A DNA stretch of 21,338 nucleotides. Origin: an uncultured Collinsella sp. (GTDB lineage: Bacteria > Actinomycetota > Coriobacteriia > Coriobacteriales > Coriobacteriaceae). Under the pieces are notes generated by a model. It ran no database searches, was not told the origin of the DNA, and worked only from the letters and a program-made list of their open reading frames with translations. Position 1 is the first letter of the stretch; the number at the start of each line of letters is the position of its first letter. Shown piece after piece: positions 8,866-16,514 of the stretch. The position numbers were made by a program, and so were the translations under genes. The DNA lies in assembly GCA_900759435.1 (NCBI GenBank), contig CAAEVD010000147.1:1-21338 (forward strand). Reading direction: 5' to 3'.

Positions 8866-8906
8866 AATTATTTGACTGATACGTTCATAATGTGCAAACA
8901 TAATAC
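8866..8906 (+). promoter_or_regulatory. AT-rich candidate promoter region for ftsZ
   Basis: In a GC-rich neighbourhood this stretch is AT-rich and holds TTGACT (8872-8877), a good -35 match. Two CATAAT hexamers at 8886-8891 and 8899-8904 resemble a -10, but the spacings from TTGACT (8 and 21 bases) are not ideal. A promoter for ftsZ is expected somewhere in this 199-base gap; the exact elements are not settled. Confidence 0.3.
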
Positions 8907-8997
8907 GGTTTACCTTTGCATTTACTTTCAACCTGAAGGTTAATGTGCGCAGGGGTCAACCCATGCTATGGCTATAACCTTTGTTCGGAGGACCGAC

Positions 8998-10152
8998 ATG
9001 CACGAGACAGAGATCAACAACTACCTTGCCGTCATTAAGGTGGTCGGCGTCGGCGGCGGCGGTACCAACGCGGTCAATCGAATGATCGAAGAGGGCATCC
9101 GCGGCGTCGAGTTTGTTGCCATCAACACCGATGCTCAGGCACTCGCGATCTCTGATGCCGATATCAAGGTGCACATCGGCACCGACCTTACCCGCGGCCT
9201 GGGCGCCGGCGCCAACCCCGAGGTTGGTCGCAAGGCTGCCGATGAGTCCCGCGACGATATCGCCGAGGCGCTCGCTGGCGCCGATATGGTGTTCATCACC
9301 TGCGGCGAGGGCGGTGGTACCGGTACCGGCGCCGCTCCCATCGTTGCCGATATCGCAATGAACGAGGTCGGCGCGCTGACCGTCGCCGTCGTGACCAAGC
9401 CCTTCACCTTCGAGGGTCGCAAGCGCAAGAAGAGCGCCGAGGAGGGCATCAAGACCCTCTCCGATTGCGTCGACACCATGATCGTTATCCCTAACGACAA
9501 GCTGCTCGACATCGCCGAGAAGAAGACCACGATGCTCGAGGCCTTCGCAATTGCCGATGGCGTCCTTTCCCAGGGCACCCAGGGCATCACCGACCTCATC
9601 ACCGTCCCGGGTATCATCAACCTGGACTTCGCCGATGTTAAGACCATCATGAAGCAGGCCGGTACCGCCATGATGGGTATCGGTACCGCTTCTGGGGATA
9701 CCCGTGCCGTCGACGCTGCCCAGCAGGCCATCTCCAGTCCGCTGCTCGAGAGCTCCATCGATGGCGCCACGCGTGTCCTGCTTTCCATCGCCGGCTCCAA
9801 GGACCTGGGCATTCAGGAGATCAGCGACGCCGCCGACGTTGTCGCCAATGCCGTCGACCCCGAGGCCAACATCATCTTCGGTACCGTTGTTGACGAGTCC
9901 CTGGGCGATCAGGTGCGCATCACCGTTATCGCTACGGGCTTCTCCGACTCCAACGTCAACCGTCAGGACGAGCTCTTCGCTGCTCAGCAGTCCCAGAGCA
10001 AGGCCGCTGCTTCCGCTGAGCCGCAGCGCACCGCTCCGGCTGCCAGCCCCGCTCAGGCTGCCCCGACTCGCAACGTCGGCGGTACCGAGCTGCCCAACTT
10101 TGGCAACGATCAGTTTGAGCTTCCCGACTTCCTCAAGCGCGGCAGCTTCTAA
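8998..10152 (+). CDS. ftsZ: FtsZ, tubulin-like division GTPase
   Basis: FtsZ polymerises with GTP into the division ring at midcell. ATG 8998 is set by GGAGG (8987-8991) six bases upstream; an in-frame ATG at 8968 would add ten residues but has no such site. The 384-residue protein has the N-terminal [14 protein letters not shown] (16-29), the tubulin signature [12 protein letters not shown] (103-114), the T7-loop region with NLDFADV, and a flexible Ala/Pro/Gln-rich linker. The conserved C-terminal peptide [12 protein letters not shown] would bind SepF. Glu in place of Met in the signature loop is the form known from actinobacterial FtsZ. It is a monocistronic unit by layout: AT-rich leader before it and a strong terminator after it. 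Confidence 0.98.
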   Translation: MHETEINNYLAVIKVVGVGGGGTNAVNRMIEEGIRGVEFVAINTDAQALAISDADIKVHIGTDLTRGLGAGANPEVGRKAADESRDDIAEALAGADMVFITCGEGGGTGTGAAPIVADIAMNEVGALTVAVVTKPFTFEGRKRKKSAEEGIKTLSDCVDTMIVIPNDKLLDIAEKKTTMLEAFAIADGVLSQGTQGITDLITVPGIINLDFADVKTIMKQAGTAMMGIGTASGDTRAVDAAQQAISSPLLESSIDGATRVLLSIAGSKDLGIQEISDAADVVANAVDPEANIIFGTVVDESLGDQVRITVIATGFSDSNVNRQDELFAAQQSQSKAAASAEPQRTAPAASPAQAAPTRNVGGTELPNFGNDQFELPDFLKRGSF

Positions 10153-10176
10153 GTCGTTCTTCGCATTGTTTTGCAC

Positions 10177-10207
10177 AGGGGCGCGTCCGTATGGATGCGC
10201 CCTTTTT
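10177..10207 (+). terminator. Intrinsic terminator after ftsZ
   Basis: GGGCGCGTCC (10179-10188) pairs with GGATGCGCCC (10193-10202) around the loop GTAT, a 10-bp stem with one G-U pair, followed directly by five Ts (10203-10207). It lies 26 bases after the ftsZ stop and is a textbook rho-independent terminator. Confidence 0.9.
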
Positions 10208-10299
10208 GTTTCTCGTTTGTAAACGAAAGCCTCCAATCTCCTTACGTTCCCTTTACGTTTGGTCCCTACCGCTGCGGGTATCCTTTTAAAGAAGTATGA

Positions 10300-10355
10300 C
10301 AGCCGTATAAACACGGACTGCGCGGCGACGCCGCGGTACTTGTTGTAATAGGAGG
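10300..10355 (+). promoter_or_regulatory. Leader of pgeF-pst: weak -10, GC hairpin, strong ribosome site
   Basis: TATAAA at 10306-10311 is a possible -10 but has no good -35. A short GC-rich hairpin follows: CGCGGC (10321-10326) pairs with GCCGCG (10330-10335) around GAC. AGGAGG (10350-10355) lies 7 bases before the pgeF ATG and is among the best ribosome sites of the window. Since pstS has no separate upstream region, control of the phosphate operon, if it starts here, must act in 10208-10362 or inside pgeF. I saw no recognisable Pho box. Confidence 0.35.
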
Positions 10356-10362
10356 CTTTAGT

Positions 10363-11163
10363 ATGGCAGCACGTGCGGACAACGTTTCGCGTGTCGACCA
10401 TGATGGAGTTACGTTGGTGGAGGGTTCGACGACCGATGTTCGTTTTGCCTTTACCGAGCGCACCGGCGGTGTTTCCGAAGATGCGTACTCCTCACTCAAT
10501 CTGGGCTCGCATGTAGGCGATGACCCCTTTGCCGTTCAAGAAAATCGTCGTCGAGCGCTCGAAGCCATGGGCGCCGCTGAGTGCGAGCATAATCTGCTCG
10601 TGCCCAATCAAGTACATGGTGACCACGTCGTGACGGTGACCTCGAACGGTGCCGATGATCTCGAGAACATTCGTGAGCAGATTGCCGAGGGCTGTGATGC
10701 CCTCGTCTGTACGGCCCATGAGGTGCCCGTGATGCTCTGCTTTGCCGATTGTGTTCCCGTGGTGCTGGTGGCTCCCGGCGGCTTTGCCGTGGTGCATTCT
10801 GGCTGGAAGGGCACGATTGCGCGTATTTCCGCCAAAGCCTGCCAGGCGCTTTGTGAGGCGGCTGACTGCACGCCGGAGGACATCTCTGCCTATATTGGGC
10901 CCCATATCCTGGGCGACGAGTATGAGGTGTCCCAAGAACTTATGGATCGCTTTGCTGCCGAGTTCTCGTGCATCGATGCTACTGCTTCTCGCATGCTCGA
11001 TCTTTCCGCCGCCATTCGCGAGGCGCTGGTGGATGCCGGTGTCGATGTGAACGGCATTGTGGACACCAAACTTTCCACCGTTCGTCAGAACGACCGCTTT
11101 TATTCCTACCGCAACGAGGGCGGCACCTGTGGGCGCCATGCTGCGATCGGCGTGATGCTATGA
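10363..11163 (+). CDS. pgeF: PgeF/YfiH family (DUF152, LACC1-like) purine nucleoside or peptidoglycan-editing enzyme
   Basis: This 266-residue protein belongs to the YfiH/YlmD family, annotated as polyphenol oxidase or laccase-domain protein. Family members have been shown to be zinc-dependent purine nucleoside phosphorylases/adenosine deaminases, and the E. coli one (PgeF) acts in peptidoglycan precursor quality control. The metal/active-site triad is visible: H85 in NQVHGDHV, C130 in CFADCVP and H145 in VVHSGWKG. GPHI and the C-terminal RNDRFYSYR-like region (QNDRFYSYRNEGGTCGR) with final GRHAAIGV also fit. A ylmD-type gene next to ftsZ, sepF and ylmG is common in Gram-positive bacteria. 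Here its stop overlaps the pstS start (ATGA), tying it to the phosphate operon. The reaction catalysed by this protein is not proven. Confidence 0.9.
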   Translation: MAARADNVSRVDHDGVTLVEGSTTDVRFAFTERTGGVSEDAYSSLNLGSHVGDDPFAVQENRRRALEAMGAAECEHNLLVPNQVHGDHVVTVTSNGADDLENIREQIAEGCDALVCTAHEVPVMLCFADCVPVVLVAPGGFAVVHSGWKGTIARISAKACQALCEAADCTPEDISAYIGPHILGDEYEVSQELMDRFAAEFSCIDATASRMLDLSAAIREALVDAGVDVNGIVDTKLSTVRQNDRFYSYRNEGGTCGRHAAIGVML

Positions 11164-11996
11164 GAAAGATCGCATCGGTCCTGAGTGCAGCAGTGCTCAC
11201 GCTCACGCTGTGCGCCTGCTCCTCGGGATCTTCTACCTCTTCCATCACCGTTGCCGGCTCTACGACGTGCCTTCCCATTGCCGAGATCGCGGCCGAGGGC
11301 TTTAAAGAGGAGACCGGCATCGACGTGCTCGTCTCCGGCCTTGGCTCATCTGCTGGCATCGAAGCTGTTAGCGCCGGCACCGCCGACATCGCTAGTTCGT
11401 CTCGTGGCCTCAATGCCGACGAGCAGGATTTGGGCCTGACCCCGATCGTAATCGCACACGACGGCATTGCAGTCATCGTGAACGACGACAACCCGGTCGA
11501 CAATCTCTCGACCGAGCAGCTCCGCGATATTTACGCCGGCAAGATCACCAACTGGAAAGAAGTCGGCGGAGAGGACCTGAAGATTCAGGTTATCAACCGC
11601 GACGAGGCGTCCGGTACGCGCGAGGCCTTCCGCACTATCGTGATGGACGGCACGCCGTTCGATCGCCGCTCGGCTGTTCTTTCGGGTACGGGTCAGGTAC
11701 GCGATGTCGTGTCCCGCTCGCGTGGCGCTATTGGCTACATCTCGCTGGGTTTTGTCGAGAGCCTCAACGCTAAGACCTCGGTCAAGGCCGTTTCGGTCAA
11801 CCATGTCGAGGCATCCGAGAAGACGGTCGCAAGTGGCGGCTATCCCATCTCGCGTGACCTTTACTTCTTTGTGAAGGGGACGCCTTCGCAGCAGGCGCAG
11901 GATTACATCGACTATGTGACGTCCGAAAAGATGGACAAGCAGATTCGCGAGGCGGGCTTTATTCCCGTCACCAACGACGGAAAGGGGAGTGAGTAG
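11160..11996 (+). CDS. pstS: PstS, phosphate-binding lipoprotein
   Basis: PstS captures phosphate outside the membrane for the PstCAB transporter. ATG 11160 overlaps the pgeF stop (ATGA); no separate ribosome site is seen, so reinitiation is likely. The 278-residue precursor has a lipoprotein signal: MRK, a hydrophobic stretch, then LCAC with Cys20 as the lipidated residue. The mature part starts with a Ser-rich linker and then TVAGSTTCLPIAE, SGLGSSAGIEAV with GTADIASSSR, and NRDEASGTREAF, the PstS-type phosphate-binding segments. The length is typical of the short Gram-positive PstS form. pstC, pstA, pstB and phoU follow directly, which secures the call. Confidence 0.95.
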   Translation: MRKIASVLSAAVLTLTLCACSSGSSTSSITVAGSTTCLPIAEIAAEGFKEETGIDVLVSGLGSSAGIEAVSAGTADIASSSRGLNADEQDLGLTPIVIAHDGIAVIVNDDNPVDNLSTEQLRDIYAGKITNWKEVGGEDLKIQVINRDEASGTREAFRTIVMDGTPFDRRSAVLSGTGQVRDVVSRSRGAIGYISLGFVESLNAKTSVKAVSVNHVEASEKTVASGGYPISRDLYFFVKGTPSQQAQDYIDYVTSEKMDKQIREAGFIPVTNDGKGSE

Positions 11997-11997
11997 C

Positions 11998-12921
11998 GTG
12001 GAAGCACAGGAAACCCCCCAGATTGAGCAGGAGACCCGGGTGCCCAAAAAGCGTGAGTTGGCGTTGGTGTCGCGCAGCACCTATCTTAAGGAGAAGGCGC
12101 TGCAGTGGATCTTCTTTGCCTGCGCGTTCTTGGCGGTCGTCACCGTCATCCTGATTTTTGTCTTTACCACGTACTCGGCGCTGCCGGTCTTTACCGACAT
12201 CGGCCTGGCGGACTTCTTTAGCTTTACATGGGCACCCTCTGAGGGCCACTACGGCATTATGTCGCTGCTGGCGGGTTCTGGTCTGGTGACTGTCGGTGCG
12301 CTCGCCATGGGTGTGCCCCTGGGTGTGGGCACGGCTGTGTATCTGGTCGAGATCGCCAGCAAGCGCGTGCGCAGGCTCATCAGCCCCGCCGTCGACCTGC
12401 TGGCGGGCATCCCCTCCATCATCTACGGCTTCTTTGGCATGGTCATCATCCGTCCGTTTATCGCGCAGCTGACCGGCGGTCTTGGCTTTGGCGCGCTGAC
12501 GGCGTGGTTCGTGCTCGCCATCATGATCGTTCCCACCATCACCACGCTCACCATCGATGCCCTCAATTCCATTCCCATGGGCATTCGCGAGGCATCCTAT
12601 GCCATGGGTGCCACCAAGTGGCAGACCATCTACAAAGTCGTGCTGCCTGCAGCCAAGTTGGGTATCGTCGATGCGATTGTCTTGGGCATGGGTCGCGCCA
12701 TCGGTGAGACCATGGCCGTGCTCATGGTCGTGGGCAACGCCCCGGTCATTCCGGATAGCATCTCGAGCCCTATCTCAACGCTCACGAGTCAGATCGCGCT
12801 CGATATGAGTTATTCCTCGGGCCTGCACCGCTCGGCTCTGTTTGGCATGGGCGTTGTCCTGTTTATCATCTCCGCTGCACTGGTGGGTATCGTCCGCCTG
12901 ATTTCCAAGAAGAGGGGGTAG
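11998..12921 (+). CDS. pstC: PstC, phosphate ABC transporter permease
   Basis: PstC is one of the two inner-membrane permeases of the phosphate importer. GTG 11998 is chosen because AGGGGAG (11983-11989) lies 8 bases upstream; a GTG at 11989 would sit on top of that site. It begins one base after the pstS stop. The 307-residue protein has a charged N-terminus, about six membrane helices, and the loop that contacts the ATPase, EASYAMGATKWQTIYKVVLP, followed by GRAIGETMAV (about 198-240). Family length is normal. It pairs with PstA, 3 bases downstream. Confidence 0.95.
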   Translation: MEAQETPQIEQETRVPKKRELALVSRSTYLKEKALQWIFFACAFLAVVTVILIFVFTTYSALPVFTDIGLADFFSFTWAPSEGHYGIMSLLAGSGLVTVGALAMGVPLGVGTAVYLVEIASKRVRRLISPAVDLLAGIPSIIYGFFGMVIIRPFIAQLTGGLGFGALTAWFVLAIMIVPTITTLTIDALNSIPMGIREASYAMGATKWQTIYKVVLPAAKLGIVDAIVLGMGRAIGETMAVLMVVGNAPVIPDSISSPISTLTSQIALDMSYSSGLHRSALFGMGVVLFIISAALVGIVRLISKKRG

Positions 12922-12924
12922 GCT

Positions 12925-13830
12925 ATGTCCGATTCCGTTGACACGACGGTCGATACGACCTCGTCGCGTGAGCGCATCAAGCGTGCCCTTTCCCATGGCA
13001 AGAAGGGCCGCATCAACAAGGATCTGTCCAACAAGATCATGCTCGGCGTGTTTCGCGCCGCGGCCTATATCACCACGCTGGTGCTGATCGCCATCATCGC
13101 CTACGTGGTCATCAACGGCCTGCCGCATATCTCGCTCGACTTTATCTTCGGCTGGCCGCAGGGCGTCAACGCCGAGGGCGGCATTTGGCCCACGATCGTC
13201 TCGACCATCTACGTGACGGCGCTCGCCATGCTCATCTGCACGCCGGTTGCCGTCCTGGCTGCGGTCTATCTGGCCGAGTACGCCAAACAGGGCAAGGTCG
13301 TCGACATCATTCGCTATGCTGCCGATGCCCTGGCCTCGGTGCCCTCCATCGTTATGGGCCTCTTTGGCTACGCCTTGTTTGTCGAGGCTATGGGTCTGGG
13401 CCTTTCGATGGTCTCGGCCGCCCTGGCGCTGGCACTTCTGATGCTGCCTATTGTCATGCGTACCACCGAGGAGGCAATCCGCGCCGTTCCGCGCTATATC
13501 CGTTGGGGTGCATATGGCCTGGGTGCCACCAAGTGGCAGGTCGTCTCCAAGATCGTGCTTCCTTCGGCTTTTGGCCGCATCTCCACCGGCATCGTGCTTG
13601 CCATCGGCCGCGCCATCGGCGAGACCGCCGTGGTGCTCTACACCATGGGTCAGGCCATCAACCTGCCTATTTCGCCGCTCGATTCCGGTCGTCCCATGAC
13701 CGTTCACCTGTATCTGCTTGCCAATGACGGCATCAACATGAACGCAGCCTACGGCACTGCGCTTTTGCTGATGGCGATTATTCTGGCCTTCAACCTGTTT
13801 GCGCGTTATCTGTCGCGCAAACGCCGCTAG
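12925..13830 (+). CDS. pstA: PstA, phosphate ABC transporter permease
   Basis: PstA forms the membrane channel with PstC. ATG 12925 is preceded by AGGGGG (about 12913-12918) at 6 bases. The 301-residue protein has a hydrophilic N-terminus of about 45 residues, then roughly six membrane helices. The ATPase-contact loop reads YGLGATKWQVVSKIVLPSA, followed by GRISTGIVLAIGRAIGETAVV. The shared GATKWQ and GRAIGET patterns show the usual PstA/PstC kinship; PstA is assigned by order (pstS-C-A-B) and by the extended N-terminus. Confidence 0.95.
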   Translation: MSDSVDTTVDTTSSRERIKRALSHGKKGRINKDLSNKIMLGVFRAAAYITTLVLIAIIAYVVINGLPHISLDFIFGWPQGVNAEGGIWPTIVSTIYVTALAMLICTPVAVLAAVYLAEYAKQGKVVDIIRYAADALASVPSIVMGLFGYALFVEAMGLGLSMVSAALALALLMLPIVMRTTEEAIRAVPRYIRWGAYGLGATKWQVVSKIVLPSAFGRISTGIVLAIGRAIGETAVVLYTMGQAINLPISPLDSGRPMTVHLYLLANDGINMNAAYGTALLLMAIILAFNLFARYLSRKRR

Positions 13831-13842
13831 TTAAGGAGTCCC

Positions 13843-14646
13843 ATGTCCGTCTATCAGTCCGCTCCCACGCCGGAGCAAGCGGCCATCACGGCCAAGGATT
13901 TCAACTTTTGGTACGGTGACTTTCATGCGCTGACGGGGCTCGACCTCAACATCGCCAAAAACGCCATCACCTCGTTTATCGGTCCTTCGGGCTGCGGCAA
14001 ATCGACGTTTTTGCGCTGCATCAACCGTATGAACGACCTGATCGAGGGCACCCGCGTCGAGGGCACCATGACGCTCGACGGCAACGATATCTATGCCGAG
14101 GGCGTCGACCCGGTCGACCTTCGCCGTCGCGTGGGCATGATTTTTCAGCAGCCCAACCCGTTCCCCAAATCCATCTACGAGAATGTCGCTTTTGGCCCTC
14201 GTCTGCAGGGCGTGACTAGCAAAAGCGACCTCGATGACATCGTGGAAGAATCGCTCAAGCGCGCCAACCTCTGGAAAGAGGTATCCAATCAGCTCAACAA
14301 GGACGGTTTGGCGCTCTCGGGCGGTCAGCAGCAGCGTCTGTGCATTGCGCGTGTGCTTGCGGTGCAGCCCGATGTCCTTCTGATGGACGAGCCCTGCTCC
14401 GCCATCGACCCCACGTCCGTCTCCAAGGTCGAGGATCTGATGGCCGAGCTGGCGCCCGAGATGACGATCATCATCGTCACGCATTCAATGCAGCAGGCAG
14501 CTCGTATTAGCGACTACACCGCATTCTTCTTGCAGGAAGTTGCCGGCGAGCCCGCCACGCTCATCGAGTATGGTCAAACCGACGCGATCTTCACCAGCCC
14601 GGTGGATTCACGGACGGAAGACTATATCACCGGCCGCTTTGGCTGA
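13843..14646 (+). CDS. pstB: PstB, phosphate ABC transporter ATPase
   Basis: PstB hydrolyses ATP to drive phosphate import through PstCA. ATG 13843 has AAGGAG (about 13833-13838) in front. The 267-residue protein has every ABC element: Walker [10 protein letters not shown] (47-55), the Q-loop [10 protein letters not shown] (101-110), the signature LSGGQQQR (158-165), Walker B VLLMDEP (178-184) and the switch His214 in IVTHSM. The PNPFP segment after the Q-loop and the CSAIDP D-loop are characteristic of PstB among ABC ATPases. It appears intact. Confidence 0.97.
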   Translation: MSVYQSAPTPEQAAITAKDFNFWYGDFHALTGLDLNIAKNAITSFIGPSGCGKSTFLRCINRMNDLIEGTRVEGTMTLDGNDIYAEGVDPVDLRRRVGMIFQQPNPFPKSIYENVAFGPRLQGVTSKSDLDDIVEESLKRANLWKEVSNQLNKDGLALSGGQQQRLCIARVLAVQPDVLLMDEPCSAIDPTSVSKVEDLMAELAPEMTIIIVTHSMQQAARISDYTAFFLQEVAGEPATLIEYGQTDAIFTSPVDSRTEDYITGRFG

Positions 14647-14718
14647 TCGGTGCGACTAGTCCCAAGCCGATCGGACCTGGTCCGGTGCGTATTCACTGTG
14701 CGGGCGGCATGACCGCAC
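14645..14718 (+). promoter_or_regulatory. Clustered inverted repeats in the pstB-phoU gap
   Basis: Three inverted repeats fill this 92-base gap. GATCGG (14645-14650) pairs with CCGATC (14667-14672); CGGACC-T-GGTCCG forms a near-continuous palindrome at 14672-14684; GTGCGG (14698-14703) pairs with CCGCAC (14713-14718). None is followed by a T run, so a full terminator is unlikely. RNA processing or partial attenuation that lowers phoU relative to pstSCAB would fit, but is inference. Confidence 0.35.
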
Positions 14719-14738
14719 CCAACTGATTGGAGTGAACC

Positions 14739-15596
14739 ATGCGCAAACTGTTTTCCCGTCAGCTCGTCGAGGCCCGTCACGAGATGCTGAGCATCTATGA
14801 GGCCGTCGATCTGGCCCTCCACGATGCCGTTAAGGCCTATGTGACCGACGACCGCAAGCTCGCCACCAAGACCAAGAAGCGCACGCTTTCGATTGACGCG
14901 CGCTGCGCTAACCTGGAGGCCGTGTGCTACAACCTGATCGCCACGCAGTCACCGGTCGCCTCCGACTTCCGCTTGCTGCAGACGATTATCTACGTCGACT
15001 TTAACCTGCAGCGCATGACCGATAAGGTCCGTCAGATCTGCCGCGCCACGCGTCATATGATCAAGGCCGACATCTCGCTGCCCCAGGAGCTCGTCGGTAC
15101 GGTCGAGGCCGAGGCTGAGGCCGTCTACCAGGTGCTGGGCTCTTCGCTTTCTGCGCTCGTCACTAACGACATGTCCATCATCTGCAGCCTGGCCGTCGAG
15201 GACGAGCCGGTGCATGCGGCGTACGAGAAGTTCTTCCGCACCTTTAACCGCATGGACACGGGCGATTTTATGGACGACGACAGCAACTATGACGACCTGC
15301 GCCGCGCCATCATGGTCTCGCGCTATCTCGATCGCATCGCCTCGATTTCGATCGATGCCGCCTGCCGTCTGACCTTCCTTTTGACCGGACAGCGTATGAC
15401 TGCCGGCGATATCGCCCGTACGGACGAGGATGAGCTTGAGAGCATGCGCGTGCCTTCGGGCGAGGGCGTCATCATGAGGCCTGCCGTCGATGCGCACTAT
15501 GTTGCCAAAGTGCCCGCTAACGAGGTGAGCGAGGGTCTCCGCTACCTACTCGAGCACCTCGAGGACGAGGACGACGCCGAGGACGACGAGGAGTAG
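14739..15596 (+). CDS. phoU: PhoU-family phosphate regulator with acidic C-terminal extension
   Basis: PhoU couples the state of the Pst transporter to phosphate signalling. ATG 14739 follows a GGAG site 8 bases upstream. The first 220 residues form the two three-helix bundles of PhoU (N-terminus MRKLFSRQLVEARHEML, with QSPVASDFRLLQTI at 70-83). At 285 residues it is longer than the usual 215-240: residues 225-285 are extra and end in a run of Asp and Glu. The metal-binding pattern of each bundle (E-x3-D-x3-N) looks degenerate: repeat 1 reads QRMTDKVRQ (91-99) and repeat 2 DRIASISID (198-206). The family and the operon context are clear; how far it works like E. coli PhoU is not. Confidence 0.9.
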   Translation: MRKLFSRQLVEARHEMLSIYEAVDLALHDAVKAYVTDDRKLATKTKKRTLSIDARCANLEAVCYNLIATQSPVASDFRLLQTIIYVDFNLQRMTDKVRQICRATRHMIKADISLPQELVGTVEAEAEAVYQVLGSSLSALVTNDMSIICSLAVEDEPVHAAYEKFFRTFNRMDTGDFMDDDSNYDDLRRAIMVSRYLDRIASISIDAACRLTFLLTGQRMTAGDIARTDEDELESMRVPSGEGVIMRPAVDAHYVAKVPANEVSEGLRYLLEHLEDEDDAEDDEE

Positions 15597-15634
15597 GGCG
15601 GCCCCGTTCGTCGAAAGATTGTAAATACCTAAGT

Positions 15635-15666
15635 GAGCGCGGCCTTGCACATGCGAGGCCGCGCTC
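15635..15666 (+). terminator. Strong hairpin after phoU, probable terminator
   Basis: GAGCGCGGCCT (15635-15645) pairs perfectly with AGGCCGCGCTC (15656-15666). Three more pairs, one of them G-U, close a loop of ACAT, giving 14 bp in all. No real T run follows (TTGCGTTAG), so it may end transcription inefficiently or be a U-poor actinobacterial-type terminator. It lies 39 bases after phoU and about 50 bases before the start of yggS. Confidence 0.6.
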
Positions 15667-15716
15667 TTGCGTTAGCATGGGACTACTTGTTTGGCTGTCA
15701 GCGGAGGCGATTGGCA

Positions 15717-16454
15717 ATGGATAACTATTTGGACTTGATGCGCGCTCGCCGCGAGCAGATTCTGGAGCGTTTTTATGCGGCACTCGATCGCGCGGGCCGT
15801 CCCCACGATGCCGCGCGCCTGATTGCCGTCTCCAAGACTGTTGGCGTCGATGAGACCGTTGCCGCTATTCAGGTGGGGTATCGCCATTTTGCCGAGAACC
15901 GCCCGCAGGAGCTCGTTCGCAAGCTTGCGGGCCTCGCGGAGCATCCGGAGCTACCCGAGGTGCGCTTCGATATGATCGGCAACCTGCAGACCAACAAGAT
16001 CAATGCGGTTCTGGGCTCGGCCGAGCTGATTCATTCGGTAAGCTCGCTGCATTTGGCTCAGGCTATCTCGAGCCGTGCGGTCCGCAAGATTGAGGCGGGC
16101 GAGCTCTTCGGCCCCCAGCGCGTGCTGATCGAGGTCAATGTGAGCGGCGAGGAGTCCAAGGGCGGCTTTTCGCCCGACGAGGTTCGAGACGCCGCAGGTG
16201 AGCTTGCGGAGCTTGAGGGAATTTGTGTGCAGGGCCTTATGACTATGGCACCACGGGGTAATAAAGATGTGGCGCGCCGCACCTTTGCCGGACTTCGCGA
16301 GCTAAGGGATGAGCTTGAGGCGACGCACTCCGACCTGAGCCTGCCCGAACTTTCCTGTGGCATGAGCGAGGACTTTGAGCCTGCCCTTGAGGAAGGCTCT
16401 ACGCTCGTTCGCCTGGGCAGGGTAGTATTTAGCCCGGAGTTTGCAGTAAAATAA
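15717..16454 (+). CDS. yggS: YggS/YlmE family PLP-binding homeostasis protein
   Basis: This 245-residue protein is a fold-type III alanine-racemase-like PLP carrier that helps balance vitamin B6 and amino acids; no catalytic reaction is established for the family. ATG 15717 follows GGAGG (15703-15707) by 9 bases; the frame is open further upstream but would run through the hairpin after phoU. The PLP lysine is K40 in LIAVSKT. Other family segments are HFAENRPQEL, IGNLQTNK, SVSSLHLAQAI, EVNVSGEESKGGF, GLMTMAP, CGMSEDFEPALEEGST and VRLGRVVF. Its place before sepF is that of ylmE in other Gram-positive division clusters. Confidence 0.93.
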   Translation: MDNYLDLMRARREQILERFYAALDRAGRPHDAARLIAVSKTVGVDETVAAIQVGYRHFAENRPQELVRKLAGLAEHPELPEVRFDMIGNLQTNKINAVLGSAELIHSVSSLHLAQAISSRAVRKIEAGELFGPQRVLIEVNVSGEESKGGFSPDEVRDAAGELAELEGICVQGLMTMAPRGNKDVARRTFAGLRELRDELEATHSDLSLPELSCGMSEDFEPALEEGSTLVRLGRVVFSPEFAVK

Positions 16455-16455
16455 G

Positions 16456-16484
16456 GCTCTGAAGTGCGCACTGATTATCAGAGC
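16456..16484 (+). promoter_or_regulatory. Inverted repeat with nested palindrome between yggS and sepF
   Basis: GCTCTGA (16456-16462) pairs with TCAGAGC (16478-16484). The loop contains the perfect 10-base palindrome AGTGCGCACT (16463-16472). No T run follows. It starts right after the yggS stop and ends about 30 bases before sepF. It could be a protein-binding site or a leader hairpin for sepF; the structure is seen, the role is not known. Confidence 0.3.
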
Positions 16485-16514
16485 GCCTGCACTAAACCGC
16501 GAGAGGACACAACC

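Noticed and set aside
8973..8978. TATAAC as -10 for ftsZ
   Set aside because: Transcription would start inside or beyond the ftsZ ribosome site and no -35 lies at 16-18 bases.
8956..10401. 481-codon open frame antisense to ftsZ
   Set aside because: It spans all of ftsZ and both flanks, which looks striking. It follows from the GNC-type codon pattern of a GC-rich gene read backwards, has no ribosome site, and its Gly/Asp/Val-rich translation resembles no family.
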